NCBI RefSeq assembly: GCF_000820225.1
Contig: NZ_CDDK01000013.1
Location: 62,001 to 126,000, forward strand
Source of the DNA: Aeromonas veronii bv. veronii
GTDB taxonomy: Bacteria > Pseudomonadota > Gammaproteobacteria > Enterobacterales > Aeromonadaceae
Length of the DNA stretch: 64,000 nt
Reading direction: 5' to 3'
Shown here piece after piece: positions 52,513-62,622 of the stretch. The translations under genes were made by a program, and so were the position numbers. Below the pieces are notes generated by a model. It did not search any database. It saw only the letters and a list, made by a program, of their open reading frames with translations, and was not told the DNA's origin. Within the stretch, counting starts at the first letter, position 1; the number at the start of each line of letters is the position of its first letter.

Positions 52513-54366
52513 TCAGGCGCTGTGCAAGCCATCGTGGATGGTCTGGGCCAGCTCCTGACTGATGCCGGGTACCTTGGCAAGTTCATCCACGCTCGCCTTT
52601 TTGACCTCCTGCAGGCCGCCCAGATATTTGAGCAGCGCCTGCCGCCGCTTTGGCCCCACCCCCGGAATATCCTCCAGACTGCTGCTGGTGCGGGCCTTGG
52701 CCCGTCTGGCCCGGTGGCCAGTAATGGCAAAACGGTGGGATTCATCGCGAATATGCTGAATAAGGTGCAAAGCGGGCATATCTGCCGGCAAATGCAGCTC
52801 TTCGTGGCTCTCCCCCATGATGAGAGTTTCCAACCCCGCCTTGCGGGTGACCCCCTTGGCAATCCCCACCAGCAGCGGATATTTGCCGCCAAGGAACTCC
52901 AGCTGACGGGCCAGGATCTCTTCGGCGCGGCGCAGCTGGCCGAGGCCGCCGTCAATAAACAGCACATCAGGCACCTTGTCCGGCTCCTGCTGCTTGCCAA
53001 AGCGGCGCTCCAGCGCCTGCTCCATCGCCGCGTAGTCATCACCGCCAGTGATACCGTCGATATTGAAACGACGATATTCCGATGAGAGCGGCCCCTCCCG
53101 GTTGAACACCACGCAAGAGGCCACGGTGCGCTCCCCCATAGTGTGGGAGATATCGAAACACTCCATGCGGGCGATGGGGCGCTCCAGCTCCAGCAGCTCT
53201 TCCAACTGGTCGTAGCGGGCGGTGATGGTGCTCTTGTGAGCAAGCCGCGATCGCAGCGCCGTCTCGGCGTTGATGGAAGCGAGCTTGATAAAGCGGGCCC
53301 GTTCGGCGCGGGTACGGCTCACCACCCGCACCTTGTAGCCTGCGGTCTGGCTCAGGGTCTCGGCGATGACGCTCTCGTCCTCAAGGGCCACATCGAGCAG
53401 CACCTCGCTCGGGATCTGCCGCCCCCCCTGCCCCGACAGATAGAACTGCAGCAGGAAGGATTGCACCACCTCGTCAAGCTGGGTATCAGCAGGCACTTTC
53501 GGGAAGTAGCTGCGCGAACCCAGCACCTTGCCCTGACGGATAAAGAGCACGTGGATGCAAGCAGCACCTTGCTGGAAGGCGACCCCCACCACATCCAGCT
53601 CGTCCAGCACGTTGCCGCTCACCGACTGCTGCTCGGTGACCCGGCGCAGCGCCAGGATCTGATCCCGGTAGCGGGCGGCCTCTTCAAAGCGCAGATCGCC
53701 GCTGGCGGACTCCATCTTGCCCACCAGCTCGCCAATCACTTGCTGGTTCTTGCCCGCCAGAAACAGTTTGGCAAGCTCCACCTGCTGGGCATATTCGGCC
53801 TCGCTCACCAATCCGGCCACGCAAGGGCCAGCGCAGCGCTTGAGCTGATAGAGCAGGCAGGGACGGGTGCGGTTGGCATAGACCGCATCCTCGCACTGGC
53901 GCACCGGAAAAATCTTCTGCATCAGGTGCAAGCTCTCACGCACCGCTCCGCCAGAGGGGTATGGGCCGAAGTACTCTCCCTTAACCTTGCGGGCACCGCG
54001 ATGGACACCGATGCGCGGATGCTGGTGCGCGGTGATGATGATCCAGGGGTAGGATTTGTCGTCCCGCAGCAGCACGTTGTAACGGGGCTGGTACTGCTTG
54101 ATCAGGTTGTGCTCGAGGATCAGCGCCTCGGTCTCGGTGTGGGTGACGGTGACCTGAATATCGGCGATCTGGCGCACCAGGGTGCGGGTCTTGATGCTGT
54201 CGACGTTGGTGCGAAAGTAGGAGGCGAGCCGCTTTTTCAGATCCTTGGCCTTGCCCACATAGATCACGGTGCCACCGCTGTCATACATGCGGTAGACGCC
54301 ACTCTGATGGGTGACGGCGCTCAGAAACGCCTTGCTGTCGAAGAGAGGTTCGGGAGAGAGGGTCAT
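52513..54366 (-). CDS. uvrC: Excinuclease ABC subunit C
   Basis: 617 residues (E. coli 610). N-terminal GIY-YIG nuclease ([30 protein letters not shown]), a Cys-rich segment ([16 protein letters not shown]), a UvrB-binding UVR motif, the RNase H-like 5' nuclease ([19 protein letters not shown]) and C-terminal tandem HhH ([20 protein letters not shown]). It makes both incisions in nucleotide excision repair. Confidence 0.97.
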   Translation of the reverse strand: MTLSPEPLFDSKAFLSAVTHQSGVYRMYDSGGTVIYVGKAKDLKKRLASYFRTNVDSIKTRTLVRQIADIQVTVTHTETEALILEHNLIKQYQPRYNVLLRDDKSYPWIIITAHQHPRIGVHRGARKVKGEYFGPYPSGGAVRESLHLMQKIFPVRQCEDAVYANRTRPCLLYQLKRCAGPCVAGLVSEAEYAQQVELAKLFLAGKNQQVIGELVGKMESASGDLRFEEAARYRDQILALRRVTEQQSVSGNVLDELDVVGVAFQQGAACIHVLFIRQGKVLGSRSYFPKVPADTQLDEVVQSFLLQFYLSGQGGRQIPSEVLLDVALEDESVIAETLSQTAGYKVRVVSRTRAERARFIKLASINAETALRSRLAHKSTITARYDQLEELLELERPIARMECFDISHTMGERTVASCVVFNREGPLSSEYRRFNIDGITGGDDYAAMEQALERRFGKQQEPDKVPDVLFIDGGLGQLRRAEEILARQLEFLGGKYPLLVGIAKGVTRKAGLETLIMGESHEELHLPADMPALHLIQHIRDESHRFAITGHRARRAKARTSSSLEDIPGVGPKRRQALLKYLGGLQEVKKASVDELAKVPGISQELAQTIHDGLHSA

Positions 54367-54451
54367 CAGCTACTCGGCTCACACAAAGGCAAAAATTGAC
54401 GGGCAGAGCATACTGCCCTCGCCGCCCGAAAAGCAAAGGGGCAGAAAAGCA

Positions 54452-54474
54452 AAAAGGCGGCACTCGCCGCCTTT
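54452..54474 (-). terminator. Terminator between uvrY and uvrC
   Basis: Stem AAAGGCGG / CCGCCTTT with CACTCG loop; on the minus strand CCGCC is followed by TTTTTG. It separates uvrY from uvrC, which in E. coli are cotranscribed, so uvrC here may have its own promoter or rely on read-through. Confidence 0.7.
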
Positions 54475-54493
54475 GTGACCACACGCCACTCGA

Positions 54494-55138
54494 TTAGAGG
54501 GTATCGGCATCCAGCATGCCATAGCGAATGGCCAGATGGGTCAGTTCCACGTCACCGTTGATCCCCAGCTTGCTAAACAGACGATAGCGGTAGCTGTTGA
54601 CCGTCTTCGGGCTCAGATTGAGCTGCTCGGAGATATCGGTCACCTTCTGCCCCTTGGTGATCATCATCATGATCTGCAGCTCGCGCTCGGAGAGGGACTT
54701 GAAGGGATTCTCGTCAGCGGAGGCAAACTGGCTGAGGGCCATCTGCTGGGCAATCTCCGGGGAGATGTAGCGCTGACCGGAGTGCACCAACCGGATCGCT
54801 TGGATCATCTCGTCAGGAGCTGCCCCCTTGGTCAGGTAACCGGCGGCGCCGGCCTGCATCACCTTGGTGGGGAACGGATTTTCTGAATGAATGGTCAGCA
54901 CTATGATGCGCACATCGGGGCGGATCCGCAGAATTTTGCGGGTCGCTTCCAGACCACCAATACCCGGCATGTTCATGTCCATCAGGATCACGTCCGGATG
55001 GTGTTGGCGACAGAACGTAACTGCGGTCTCGCCGCTCTGTGCCTCACCCACCACCTTGATCCCGCGCACATCTTCAAGAATGCGTCTTATCCCTGTACGC
55101 ACCAGCTCATGATCATCGACCAGGAATACATTTATCAC
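54494..55138 (-). CDS. uvrY: Response regulator UvrY/GacA
   Basis: 214 residues. REC domain with acidic pocket FLVDDH, phospho-acceptor Asp54 in VILMDMNMPG and Lys in YLTKGAA, then a LuxR-type HTH (VTDISEQLNLSPKTVNSYRY). Partner of BarA; activates CsrB-type small RNAs. The uvrY-uvrC order supports the name. Confidence 0.95.
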   Translation of the reverse strand: MINVFLVDDHELVRTGIRRILEDVRGIKVVGEAQSGETAVTFCRQHHPDVILMDMNMPGIGGLEATRKILRIRPDVRIIVLTIHSENPFPTKVMQAGAAGYLTKGAAPDEMIQAIRLVHSGQRYISPEIAQQMALSQFASADENPFKSLSERELQIMMMITKGQKVTDISEQLNLSPKTVNSYRYRLFSKLGINGDVELTHLAIRYGMLDADTL

Positions 55139-55299
55139 CCAAACACCCCGTTTTATCTCGTTTTAGCCGCCCGGTTAGGGTTAACAGGGCGTCTTGCATC
55201 ATAACCAAACTCGTCGCTTTGGCAAACCATGCACGCCAAAAGTTTGAGAAAACCCATGTTTAGCGTTTAAAATCAAATAATTATATAAAATTTCAAAAC

Positions 55300-55328
55300 A
55301 AAAAACGGTGTCTTGCGACACCGTTTTT
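55300..55328. terminator. Bidirectional terminator between kdsB and uvrY
   Basis: Stem AAAAACGGTGTC / GACACCGTTTTT around TTGC, with runs of A and T on both sides. It ends the msbA-lpxK-kdsB run on the minus strand. Confidence 0.8.
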
Positions 55329-55350
55329 CATGACGTTAGTGCTGTGGCCA

Positions 55351-56100
55351 TCACTTGGCCAAAAAGGCGCGCACCTTCTCCAGATCTGCCTGGGTATCCA
55401 CCCCGACCGGCGGCGCTTCAAGGGCCTGGGCGACGTGGATCTTCTCCCCGTACCAGAGCACCCGCAGCTGCTCCAGCGCCTCGATCTGCTCCAGCACGCT
55501 CGGTGCCCAGTCTACGTAACGCTGGATAAAGCCGGCGCGATAGGCGTAGATACCGATATGACGCTGGTAGTGGTCACCAATCTGCTCATGGCTCTTGGCA
55601 AAGCGATCTCGATCCCAGGGAATGCTGGCGCGACTGAAGTAGAGGGCGTAGCCATCCTCGTCAGTCACCACTTTCACTGCGTTCGGATTGAACGCCTCTT
55701 CGGCATCCTTGATCGGCACAGACAGGGTCGCCATCGGCGCCGTGGCGGCGGCCAGATTGTCCGCCACCTGACGAATGATGGCGGGCGGAATGAGCGGCTC
55801 ATCCCCCTGCACGTTGACGATGATGGTATCGGCGGCAAAGCCGTAGTGACGGCACACCTCGGCCAGACGCTCGGTGCCGGACTGGTGATCCGGTGAGGTC
55901 ATGCACACCTCGACGCCGGTGCTCAGCAGTGCCTGCTGTACCCGCTCGTCATCGGTGGCAACGATCACCCGATCGGCCCCCGATTGCAGGGCTTTCTCCA
56001 CCACATGTTGCACCATGGGCTTGCCATGGATATCCGCCAGCGGCTTGCCCGGCAGACGGGTTGACGCATATCGGGCCGGAATGACGACGACGAAACTCAT
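55351..56100 (-). CDS. kdsB: CMP-KDO synthetase
   Basis: 249 residues (E. coli 248). N-terminal nucleotidyltransferase signature [20 protein letters not shown], then [12 protein letters not shown] and [11 protein letters not shown]. It activates KDO for lipopolysaccharide core synthesis in the cytoplasm. Its start overlaps the preceding Trm112-like gene by ATGA. Confidence 0.96.
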   Translation of the reverse strand: MSFVVVIPARYASTRLPGKPLADIHGKPMVQHVVEKALQSGADRVIVATDDERVQQALLSTGVEVCMTSPDHQSGTERLAEVCRHYGFAADTIIVNVQGDEPLIPPAIIRQVADNLAAATAPMATLSVPIKDAEEAFNPNAVKVVTDEDGYALYFSRASIPWDRDRFAKSHEQIGDHYQRHIGIYAYRAGFIQRYVDWAPSVLEQIEALEQLRVLWYGEKIHVAQALEAPPVGVDTQADLEKVRAFLAK

Positions 56101-56285
56101 GACGGCAGCTCATCGCTGTTGAGCGGACGGGCACGGTTCTCCAGCAGCACCGGGATCCCCTCCTCCAGCGGATAGGCCAGCTTGTCAAAGCGGCAGACCA
56201 GCTCATGAACTGCTTTGTTGTAATGCAGCTTACCCTTGCAGACCGGGCAGGCGATGATGTCGAGCAACTTGATGTCCAAAGCCAA
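56097..56285 (-). CDS. ycaR: Trm112-family small zinc protein (YcaR-like)
   Basis: 62 residues: [20 protein letters not shown] then [20 protein letters not shown]. This is the conserved YcaR/Trm112 pattern; one CxxC and one further Cys are seen. It sits between lpxK and kdsB as in E. coli. Function uncertain, possibly a partner protein. Confidence 0.92.
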   Translation of the reverse strand: MALDIKLLDIIACPVCKGKLHYNKAVHELVCRFDKLAYPLEEGIPVLLENRARPLNSDELPS

Positions 56286-56408
56286 AACGATACTCCTTCA
56301 ACGATGTCGCGCTGGCGGCTTCATCACGCCAGCGATGGATGTCGAGCAACCAGCTATTCCATGCGGGACCGCTATTGGTCCACTTCTCCCACATTCAGGC
56401 GAGAGAGA

Positions 56409-57404
56409 TTAATCTTGTGCCTTGGCCGCGCCCTTTGCCTTCGCCCCCAGCTTGTGCAGCAGGGCATCGAGCAGGGAGGCCGGCAACTCGGCACTGACCG
56501 GCAGATACCACCAGTTTGCGAGGGCAAACGGACGACACTTGACCGCATCCTTCTCGGTCATCAGCAGCGGCTTGCTGGCAAAGCGGCCCACCAGCTCATC
56601 CCGATCGAAGGGGTGATGATCGCCGTAGGCGGCCTGCTGATCCAGCTGGTAGCCGAGCCCTTCCAGGGTGGCAAAGAAGCGGGGCGGATGACCGATCCCC
56701 GCCAGCGCATCGACCGGCCCCGACAAGGGGGCAGCCAGCGGGGCATCGTCGCATACCCGACGCGGCGCATCGGCGACCAGTTGCATGGGGTACTCCCCCT
56801 TGCCCGGCTCGCCGCCGTTGCAGATGATGGCGTCCACCCGTTTGAGACGAGTGACCGGCTCGCGCAGCGGCCCCATGGGCAGCAAGCAGGCATTGCCGAA
56901 ACGGCGCGCTCCGTCCACCACCACCAGCTCGATGTCGCGGGCCAGCGCGTAGTGCTGCAGACCGTCGTCGGTGATGATGATATCCACCTCACCGCTCTGC
57001 TCCAGCAGTCGTACCGCGTCGGCCCGTTTCGGGGCAACCACCACCGGACAGCCGCAGCGCCGTGCAATCAGCACAGGCTCATCCCCCGCCTGCGCCGTGG
57101 TGCTAGTTTCATCCAGACGATAGGGGTAATGGGGCGCCTTGCCACCATAACCACGACTCACCACCCCGGGGCGATAGCCGCGGGCTTGCAACTGCTCCAC
57201 CAGCCAGACCACCACCGGCGTCTTGCCGTTGCCCCCCACCGAAATATTGCCCACCACGATCACCGGCAAGGAGGCGCGATACCCCTTGCGCCAGCCGTGA
57301 CGATAGGCGTAGCGGCGGGTGCCGCTGATGATGGCAAACAGCAGGGCAAAGGGGGCCAGCAACCAGCGCCAGCCACTTTTGCGATACCAGAGCCGTTCCA
57401 GCAT
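56409..57404 (-). CDS. lpxK: Tetraacyldisaccharide 4'-kinase
   Basis: 331 residues (E. coli 328). N-terminal membrane-associated helix (WRWLLAPFALLFAIISG) and an unusual Walker A GNISVGGNGKTPVV, with TDDGLQHYALARD. It phosphorylates the lipid A precursor at the 4' position. Its start overlaps the msbA stop by one base. Confidence 0.96.
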   Translation of the reverse strand: MLERLWYRKSGWRWLLAPFALLFAIISGTRRYAYRHGWRKGYRASLPVIVVGNISVGGNGKTPVVVWLVEQLQARGYRPGVVSRGYGGKAPHYPYRLDETSTTAQAGDEPVLIARRCGCPVVVAPKRADAVRLLEQSGEVDIIITDDGLQHYALARDIELVVVDGARRFGNACLLPMGPLREPVTRLKRVDAIICNGGEPGKGEYPMQLVADAPRRVCDDAPLAAPLSGPVDALAGIGHPPRFFATLEGLGYQLDQQAAYGDHHPFDRDELVGRFASKPLLMTEKDAVKCRPFALANWWYLPVSAELPASLLDALLHKLGAKAKGAAKAQD

Positions 57405-59167
57405 CAGGCCTTGCTTCCCGCGTTGCCAAACTGAATGGCGCGCAGCTGGGCATAGGTGCCACGCTGCTCCATTAATGCTTCGTGGTTACCGCGCTCGACG
57501 ATATGACCTTCGTCGATCACCAGGATCTCGTCCGCCTTCTCGATGGTAGAGAGACGGTGGGCGATCACCAGCGAGGTACGCGCCTTGCAAAGCTCGTCGA
57601 TGGCCGCCTGAATGTGGCGCTCGGACTCGGTATCTAAGGCCGAGGTGGCCTCATCCAGCAGCAGAACCGGCGCATCGCGCAGCAGAGCGCGCGCAATGGC
57701 AACACGCTGGCGCTGACCACCGGAGAGGGATGCACCGTTCTCGCCAACCACAGTGTCATACCCGTTGCTCATCTTGCTGACGAACTCGTCGGCATGAGCG
57801 ATACGGGCGGCCTGCACGATCTGGTCGCGGCTGTATTTGTCTTCTGCCGCGTAGGCGATGTTGTTGGCCACCGAGTCGTTGAACAGGTGGACATGCTGGG
57901 AGACCAGCGCGTACTGCTTGCGCAGCTCGCTCAACTTGTATTCGCGGATGTTGATGCCGTCCAGCAGGATCTCGCCCTGATCGATGTCGTAGAAGCGGGT
58001 CAACAGGCTGGCAATGGTACTCTTGCCAGAGCCGGAACGGCCCACCAGCGCCACCGATTTACCCGCCTCCACCTTGAAGCTGACGTTGTGCAGCGCCGGG
58101 GTGTCCTTGGTCGGGTAGGTGAAGGTGACGTTGCGAAACTCGATCTCGCCGCGAGCACGCTCCAGAGTACGGGTGCCGGTATCCTGCTCCGGCTCGGTGT
58201 CGAGCAGGCCAAACAGGCTGTGGCAGGCGGTGATGGCGCGCTGGAACTGGTTGTTGACATCGGTCAGGCTTTTCAGCGGCTTGAGCAGCATCATCATGGA
58301 GGTGATCATGACGGTAAACGTACCGGCAGTCAGGGTTGACTTGACGCTGTCAATGGTCGCGACGTAGAGGAAGGCCGCCAGCGCGATGGAGGCCACCATC
58401 TGCACCACAGGACTGCCGATGGCATCGGCGGCGACCATCTTCATAGTCTGCTGGCGCATGTTGTTGCTGACCTGGAAGAAGCGTTTCTCTTCCACCTTCT
58501 GGCCACCAAACATCAGCACCTCTTTGTGCCCTTTGAGCATCTGCTCGGTGGAGGTGGTGATATCCCCTACCGCCTGCTGAATGTGACGGCTGATCTGGCG
58601 GAAACGACGGCTGATAAGGCCGATGATGACCCCCACCAGCGGGCCAACCACCAGGAAAATCACCGATAACTGCCAGGAGTGCCAGAACATCAGGCCGAGC
58701 AGACCGACCACGGTCGCCCCTTCCCGCACCAGGGTCACCAGCGTGGTGCTCGCCGCCGAGGAGACCTGACTGGCGTCATAGGTCACCTTGGAGAGCAGAT
58801 GACCGGTGTTCTGACGGTCGAAGAAGCTCATCGGCATCGCCACCATGTGATTGAACACCTGCTGTTGCAGACGCATCACGACGTGGTTGCCGACCCAGGC
58901 CATGCAGTAGTTGGAGAGAAAGTTGGCGACACCGCGCAGGGCCACGATGCCGAGGACGAAGAAGGGCATCCATTTCAAAACGGTGCTGTCGTTGCCATTG
59001 ATGCCCTGATCGATCAACGGCTTGATGGAGTAGACAAAGGTGGTATCCACGGCGGCGTAGCCCAGCATCCCGATGATGCCACCGACCAGGCCCAGCTTGC
59101 GATCACGGACATAACCGAGCAGGCGTTTGAATACTGGCCAGCTCTCTTGTGAGGTTTCTTGTTGCAT
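57404..59167 (-). CDS. msbA: Lipid A flippase MsbA
   Basis: 587 residues (E. coli 582). Six membrane segments, then an ABC domain with Walker A GRSGSGKST, Q-loop SQHVHLF, signature SLSGGQRQR, Walker B VLLLDEATSALD and H-loop AHRLST. It flips lipid A-core across the inner membrane. First gene of msbA-lpxK-ycaR-kdsB. Confidence 0.97.
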   Translation of the reverse strand: MQQETSQESWPVFKRLLGYVRDRKLGLVGGIIGMLGYAAVDTTFVYSIKPLIDQGINGNDSTVLKWMPFFVLGIVALRGVANFLSNYCMAWVGNHVVMRLQQQVFNHMVAMPMSFFDRQNTGHLLSKVTYDASQVSSAASTTLVTLVREGATVVGLLGLMFWHSWQLSVIFLVVGPLVGVIIGLISRRFRQISRHIQQAVGDITTSTEQMLKGHKEVLMFGGQKVEEKRFFQVSNNMRQQTMKMVAADAIGSPVVQMVASIALAAFLYVATIDSVKSTLTAGTFTVMITSMMMLLKPLKSLTDVNNQFQRAITACHSLFGLLDTEPEQDTGTRTLERARGEIEFRNVTFTYPTKDTPALHNVSFKVEAGKSVALVGRSGSGKSTIASLLTRFYDIDQGEILLDGINIREYKLSELRKQYALVSQHVHLFNDSVANNIAYAAEDKYSRDQIVQAARIAHADEFVSKMSNGYDTVVGENGASLSGGQRQRVAIARALLRDAPVLLLDEATSALDTESERHIQAAIDELCKARTSLVIAHRLSTIEKADEILVIDEGHIVERGNHEALMEQRGTYAQLRAIQFGNAGSKA

Positions 59168-59271
59168 GAATAGCCGTTAGTAATGGAAATGACGGGCTAT
59201 TCTAGCCAAAGCGCAGGCTTACACCAAGCGCCGCCACCTATATCGCATTCCTACACGGCAGAAATGGCGGA

Positions 59272-61473
59272 TTATTGCTCAAACCACACTCGCGGTCGCC
59301 ACCACTCGCCACTGCGTCGGTACCAAGGGCCTGAATCTCGCTCGGCAGTGACGCTCAAGCCTGCGGCGGTGGGTTCGACCAGCATCGCCCCTTGCTGACC
59401 GGTGATCCACTGGCGGGCATCCCGATAGCGGGCCACCACATCGGGACGGGGAAAGCCCCACTGATTCATAAAACCGGCACTGTGGATCACCTCCTTTGCC
59501 GCCACCGCCGCGACAAACGGGGGCGTGGAGGAGGTGCGACTGCCATGATGGGGGCTCACCAACAAGGTGCTGGCCAATCCCTTTCCCTCCAGTGCCACCA
59601 GCCGTTGCTCGGCCTGCCGCTCGATATCGGCGCTCAGCAGCACGCTGCGCTGCCCATCGCTGATGCGCACCACGCAACCATCGTTATTGCGCCCGCCACC
59701 GGGGCGCTCGGGCCAGAGCACTGCAAACGAGAGCCCCTGCCAGCGCCACTGTTGCCCACGCTGGCAGAGCGTCGTTCCCTCACTGAAGGGATAAGAGGAG
59801 AGTTCGTGGCGCACCGGCATGGCGCTGAGCAGTCGCTTGCGATTGCCGGCATGATCCCGATCCTTGTGGCTGATGATGAGGCGATCGATGACCCGGATCC
59901 CCAGATGGCTTAGCTGGGGCAGGATCACCGCGTCCGCCATGTTGTAGCCTCCGGGATAACGATCGCCGGTGTCATAGAGGATGGCTCGCTCCCCCTTGCT
60001 GATCAGCACCGCCAGCCCCTGCCCCACATCCAGCACCCGCAGTTGCCAGCGGGCCGGAGCAGGCCAGCACGCCAACACCAGCGCAAGGGCGCCCGGTAAC
60101 CAGAGCCAGCGTGCCGGTCGCCACTGCGCGGCGAACCAGAGCAGCAACAGCAGGGTGCAGAGTGGCAGCCACCAGCCGGGTAGTGGCCACCACAGTTGCA
60201 GTTGATCGGAAAGCCAGCTCAGGATCGTCAGCATCCACCCGAGCCCCAGATCCGCCAGCCAGAACAGGCCATAGGCGAGCGAGGTGGAGAGCGGCGCAAG
60301 CAGCACACCGATTAGGGCCAGCGGGATGATGGCGATACAAAAGAGCGGCACCGCCAACAGGTTGATCACCATGGCAAGGGGCGCTATCCCCTCGAACAAC
60401 GCCAGTTGCAGCGGCAGCAGACCAAGCAGCAGCCAGAGCTGGAGCTGCCAGAGTCCCGGCTTGTCGTGGACATATCCCACCAGCAGCAAGATGGCCACCG
60501 ACAGAAACGAAAGCCAGAAGCCGGCCGAATAGAGGGCGAAGGGATCCCAGAAGGTCAATACCACAAAGGCCCACAGCCAGATACGCCAGGCCGGCCACTC
60601 TCGCCGGCTCCAGCGCAATACACTCCACACCAGCACCATGATCAGAGCCCGTTCGGTGGCCACCGCAAATCCGGCCAACGCGCTGTAGACGGCGGCAAAC
60701 AGCAGGGAGGTGATGATGGCGCCGCGCAGACCAAACAGCCTGCCCAGCCACCACCCGAGCACCGCCACCAGCGCGATGTGTTGCCCTGAGATGGCGATGA
60801 TATGGGTCAGACCACTGCCGCGAAACAGCTCCCACTGGGCATCCGTGATGCCGCTCTGCTCGCCAAAAGTGAGCGCCGCCAGCAAGGGAGCATAATCAAG
60901 CGGACGCCAACTCTCGGTCGCCGCGCCCAACCAGCGTTCGCGCCACCCCGCAGGTGCCTGTTGAATGTCGATTACCCGGCGCAAATTGCCGGTGGCGGTG
61001 ATCCCCTTGCCCAGCAGCAGACGCCGCCCATCCAGCCCCGCCTCGTTGGCCAGACCGTGAGCCGGTTTCAACGAGGTCACCAACGTGATCCGGCTACCTA
61101 CTGTCATGGCGGGCAATGCCTGATAGGCATTGACCCGGATCAGGGGCTCAGGTGCCACCGGTTGTTCGTCGAGGGTGCTCACCCGCAGCAGCAGCCGGAC
61201 AAATTTATCCCCATCGGGCTCTGCACTTTGCAGCTGTGCGGTTATCATGTGGCTCGTCTGATCGCCCAACCGCTCCAGCCAGGCCAGCCGATAGGCAAGA
61301 TTGGCCTGCATCCAGAGGATGCCGAGCAGGAGAAACAGCCACCGCCAGGCACGGCAACATGCAAGGGGGATCAGCAGGGACAGCAACAGGCCCCCCCATG
61401 CGAGTGAAGGTAACCATGGCCAGAGCAGTGAGGAGCTTGCCCCCAGGGCAAACGACAACAGACGCAGATCCAT
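59272..61473 (-). CDS. comEC: ComEC/Rec2-type DNA uptake channel
   Basis: 733 residues from ATG 61473 (MDLRLLSFALGASSSLLWPW). The open frame runs on to 61821 but that part is antisense to the divergent DUF2062 gene and is not coding. N-terminal OB-like domain, ten or so membrane segments of the Competence domain (LTHIIAISGQHIALVAVLGW), then a metallo-beta-lactamase-like domain (LDVGQGLAVLISKG, ISHKDRDHAGN, SPHHGSRTSS). It moves single-stranded DNA through the inner membrane in natural transformation. Confidence 0.94.
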   Translation of the reverse strand: MDLRLLSFALGASSSLLWPWLPSLAWGGLLLSLLIPLACCRAWRWLFLLLGILWMQANLAYRLAWLERLGDQTSHMITAQLQSAEPDGDKFVRLLLRVSTLDEQPVAPEPLIRVNAYQALPAMTVGSRITLVTSLKPAHGLANEAGLDGRRLLLGKGITATGNLRRVIDIQQAPAGWRERWLGAATESWRPLDYAPLLAALTFGEQSGITDAQWELFRGSGLTHIIAISGQHIALVAVLGWWLGRLFGLRGAIITSLLFAAVYSALAGFAVATERALIMVLVWSVLRWSRREWPAWRIWLWAFVVLTFWDPFALYSAGFWLSFLSVAILLLVGYVHDKPGLWQLQLWLLLGLLPLQLALFEGIAPLAMVINLLAVPLFCIAIIPLALIGVLLAPLSTSLAYGLFWLADLGLGWMLTILSWLSDQLQLWWPLPGWWLPLCTLLLLLWFAAQWRPARWLWLPGALALVLACWPAPARWQLRVLDVGQGLAVLISKGERAILYDTGDRYPGGYNMADAVILPQLSHLGIRVIDRLIISHKDRDHAGNRKRLLSAMPVRHELSSYPFSEGTTLCQRGQQWRWQGLSFAVLWPERPGGGRNNDGCVVRISDGQRSVLLSADIERQAEQRLVALEGKGLASTLLVSPHHGSRTSSTPPFVAAVAAKEVIHSAGFMNQWGFPRPDVVARYRDARQWITGQQGAMLVEPTAAGLSVTAERDSGPWYRRSGEWWRPRVWFEQ

Positions 61474-61500
61474 GGAGCAAGTATTTAGCAAGGTTTCAAT

Positions 61501-62019
61501 ATGCCCAAACGACTCATTAAACGCTGGATGCCCGATCAGCAAACCCTGAAAGAACACAAGCACCTGCGGCTGTTCGGCAAACTGCTGCTCGATGCCAACC
61601 TCTGGCACCTCAACCGCCGCTCGGCCGCCGGGGCCTTTGCGGTGGGCCTCTTCATGGCCTGGGTGCCGCTCCCCTGCCAGATGCTGCTGGCTGCCGGAGG
61701 CGCCATCCTGTGCCGGGTCAATCTGCCGCTCTCGGTGGCGCTGGTCTGGCTCTCCAACCCCTTTACCATGCCGCCCCTGCTCTATGGTGCCTATCTGGTG
61801 GGTTGCCAGCTGCTGGGACATTCAGCGCAGCAGATAGAGATTGAGTTCACCTGGGAGTGGTTGGTCTCGGTACTGGGCACAGTGGCACCACCGCTGTTGC
61901 TGGGCTCGCTGATCCTGGCCCTGCTCAGTTCCCTTATCGGCTACACCCTGATCCGCACCTTCTGGCGGATCAGCACGGTGCGCCAGTGGCAAAAACGCAA
62001 GATGGCCCGCCCATGCTGA
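61501..62019 (+). CDS. DUF2062 membrane protein, copy 1
   Basis: 172 residues with the DUF2062 pattern: FAVGLFMAWVPLPCQMLLAA and LVWLSNPFTMPPLLYGAYLV, three hydrophobic segments and basic ends. Divergent from comEC by 27 bp. In many gammaproteobacteria a single DUF2062 gene lies next to comEC; function unknown. Overlaps copy 2. Confidence 0.88.
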   Translation: MPKRLIKRWMPDQQTLKEHKHLRLFGKLLLDANLWHLNRRSAAGAFAVGLFMAWVPLPCQMLLAAGGAILCRVNLPLSVALVWLSNPFTMPPLLYGAYLVGCQLLGHSAQQIEIEFTWEWLVSVLGTVAPPLLLGSLILALLSSLIGYTLIRTFWRISTVRQWQKRKMARPC

Positions 62020-62516
62020 GTCGCTGGTTTGCCCGCTTCAAACTCGATCCCGATACCCTGCGCCAGCAGAAGTGGTTTGCCCTGTTTGGTGAACGACTGC
62101 TTGCCCCAGCACTCTGGCAAGGGGGCACCCGCGCCCTGAGCGGCGCGGTAGCGGCCGGGATCTTCGCCTGCTGGTTCCCCATCCCGATGCACTCGCTCAT
62201 CGCAGTCGGTCTGGCGCTGGCATTCAGCCTCAACCTGCCGCTGGCGCTGCTGGCGGTCTGGTTCAACAATCCGCTGACCCTGCCATTCATGTATCTCTAC
62301 GCCTATCGCACCGGCTGTCTGGTGCTGCACAAGACGCCGGAGCCTTTCCACCTCAGCTGGACCCTCCACTGGCTGGAGCAGGAGGCTGCGACCCTGGTGC
62401 CTCCCTTCCTGCTCGGCAGCCTGCTGCTGGCGGTACTCACCGCCCTGAGCGGCGGCGCCCTAACCGCGCTGCTGTTGCAACTGCGCAAGCTGTGGCAGGG
62501 TGCCCGCCAACAGTGA
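62013..62516 (+). CDS. DUF2062 membrane protein, copy 2
   Basis: 167 residues from ATG 62013, which overlaps the end of copy 1; the frame opens further upstream but inside copy 1. Same layout (AVAAGIFACWFPIPMHSLIA, LLAVWFNNPLTLPFMYLYAY). A tandem paralogue of copy 1, clearly diverged, so the duplication is old. Confidence 0.85.
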   Translation: MLSRWFARFKLDPDTLRQQKWFALFGERLLAPALWQGGTRALSGAVAAGIFACWFPIPMHSLIAVGLALAFSLNLPLALLAVWFNNPLTLPFMYLYAYRTGCLVLHKTPEPFHLSWTLHWLEQEAATLVPPFLLGSLLLAVLTALSGGALTALLLQLRKLWQGARQQ

Positions 62517-62556
62517 GTCCCCCTTCCTATCGTTTGACGATCAGCCGTTGGCGATC

Positions 62557-62590
62557 AAAAAAGCCCGTCACCAAGGTGACGGGCTTTTTC
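62557..62590. terminator. Bidirectional terminator between DUF2062 genes and aspC
   Basis: Stem AAAAAAGCCCGTCACC / GGTGACGGGCTTTTTT with an AA loop. It serves the convergent DUF2062 and aspC transcripts. Confidence 0.88.
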
Positions 62591-62622
62591 ATGGCATAGT
62601 GCCAGAGCGCAAGGTGATGCGA

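Noticed and set aside
61474..61821. 116-codon N-terminal extension of comEC
   Set aside because: Antisense to the DUF2062 gene, no ribosome site, low-complexity His/Gln-rich composition; a normal ComEC start is at 61473.
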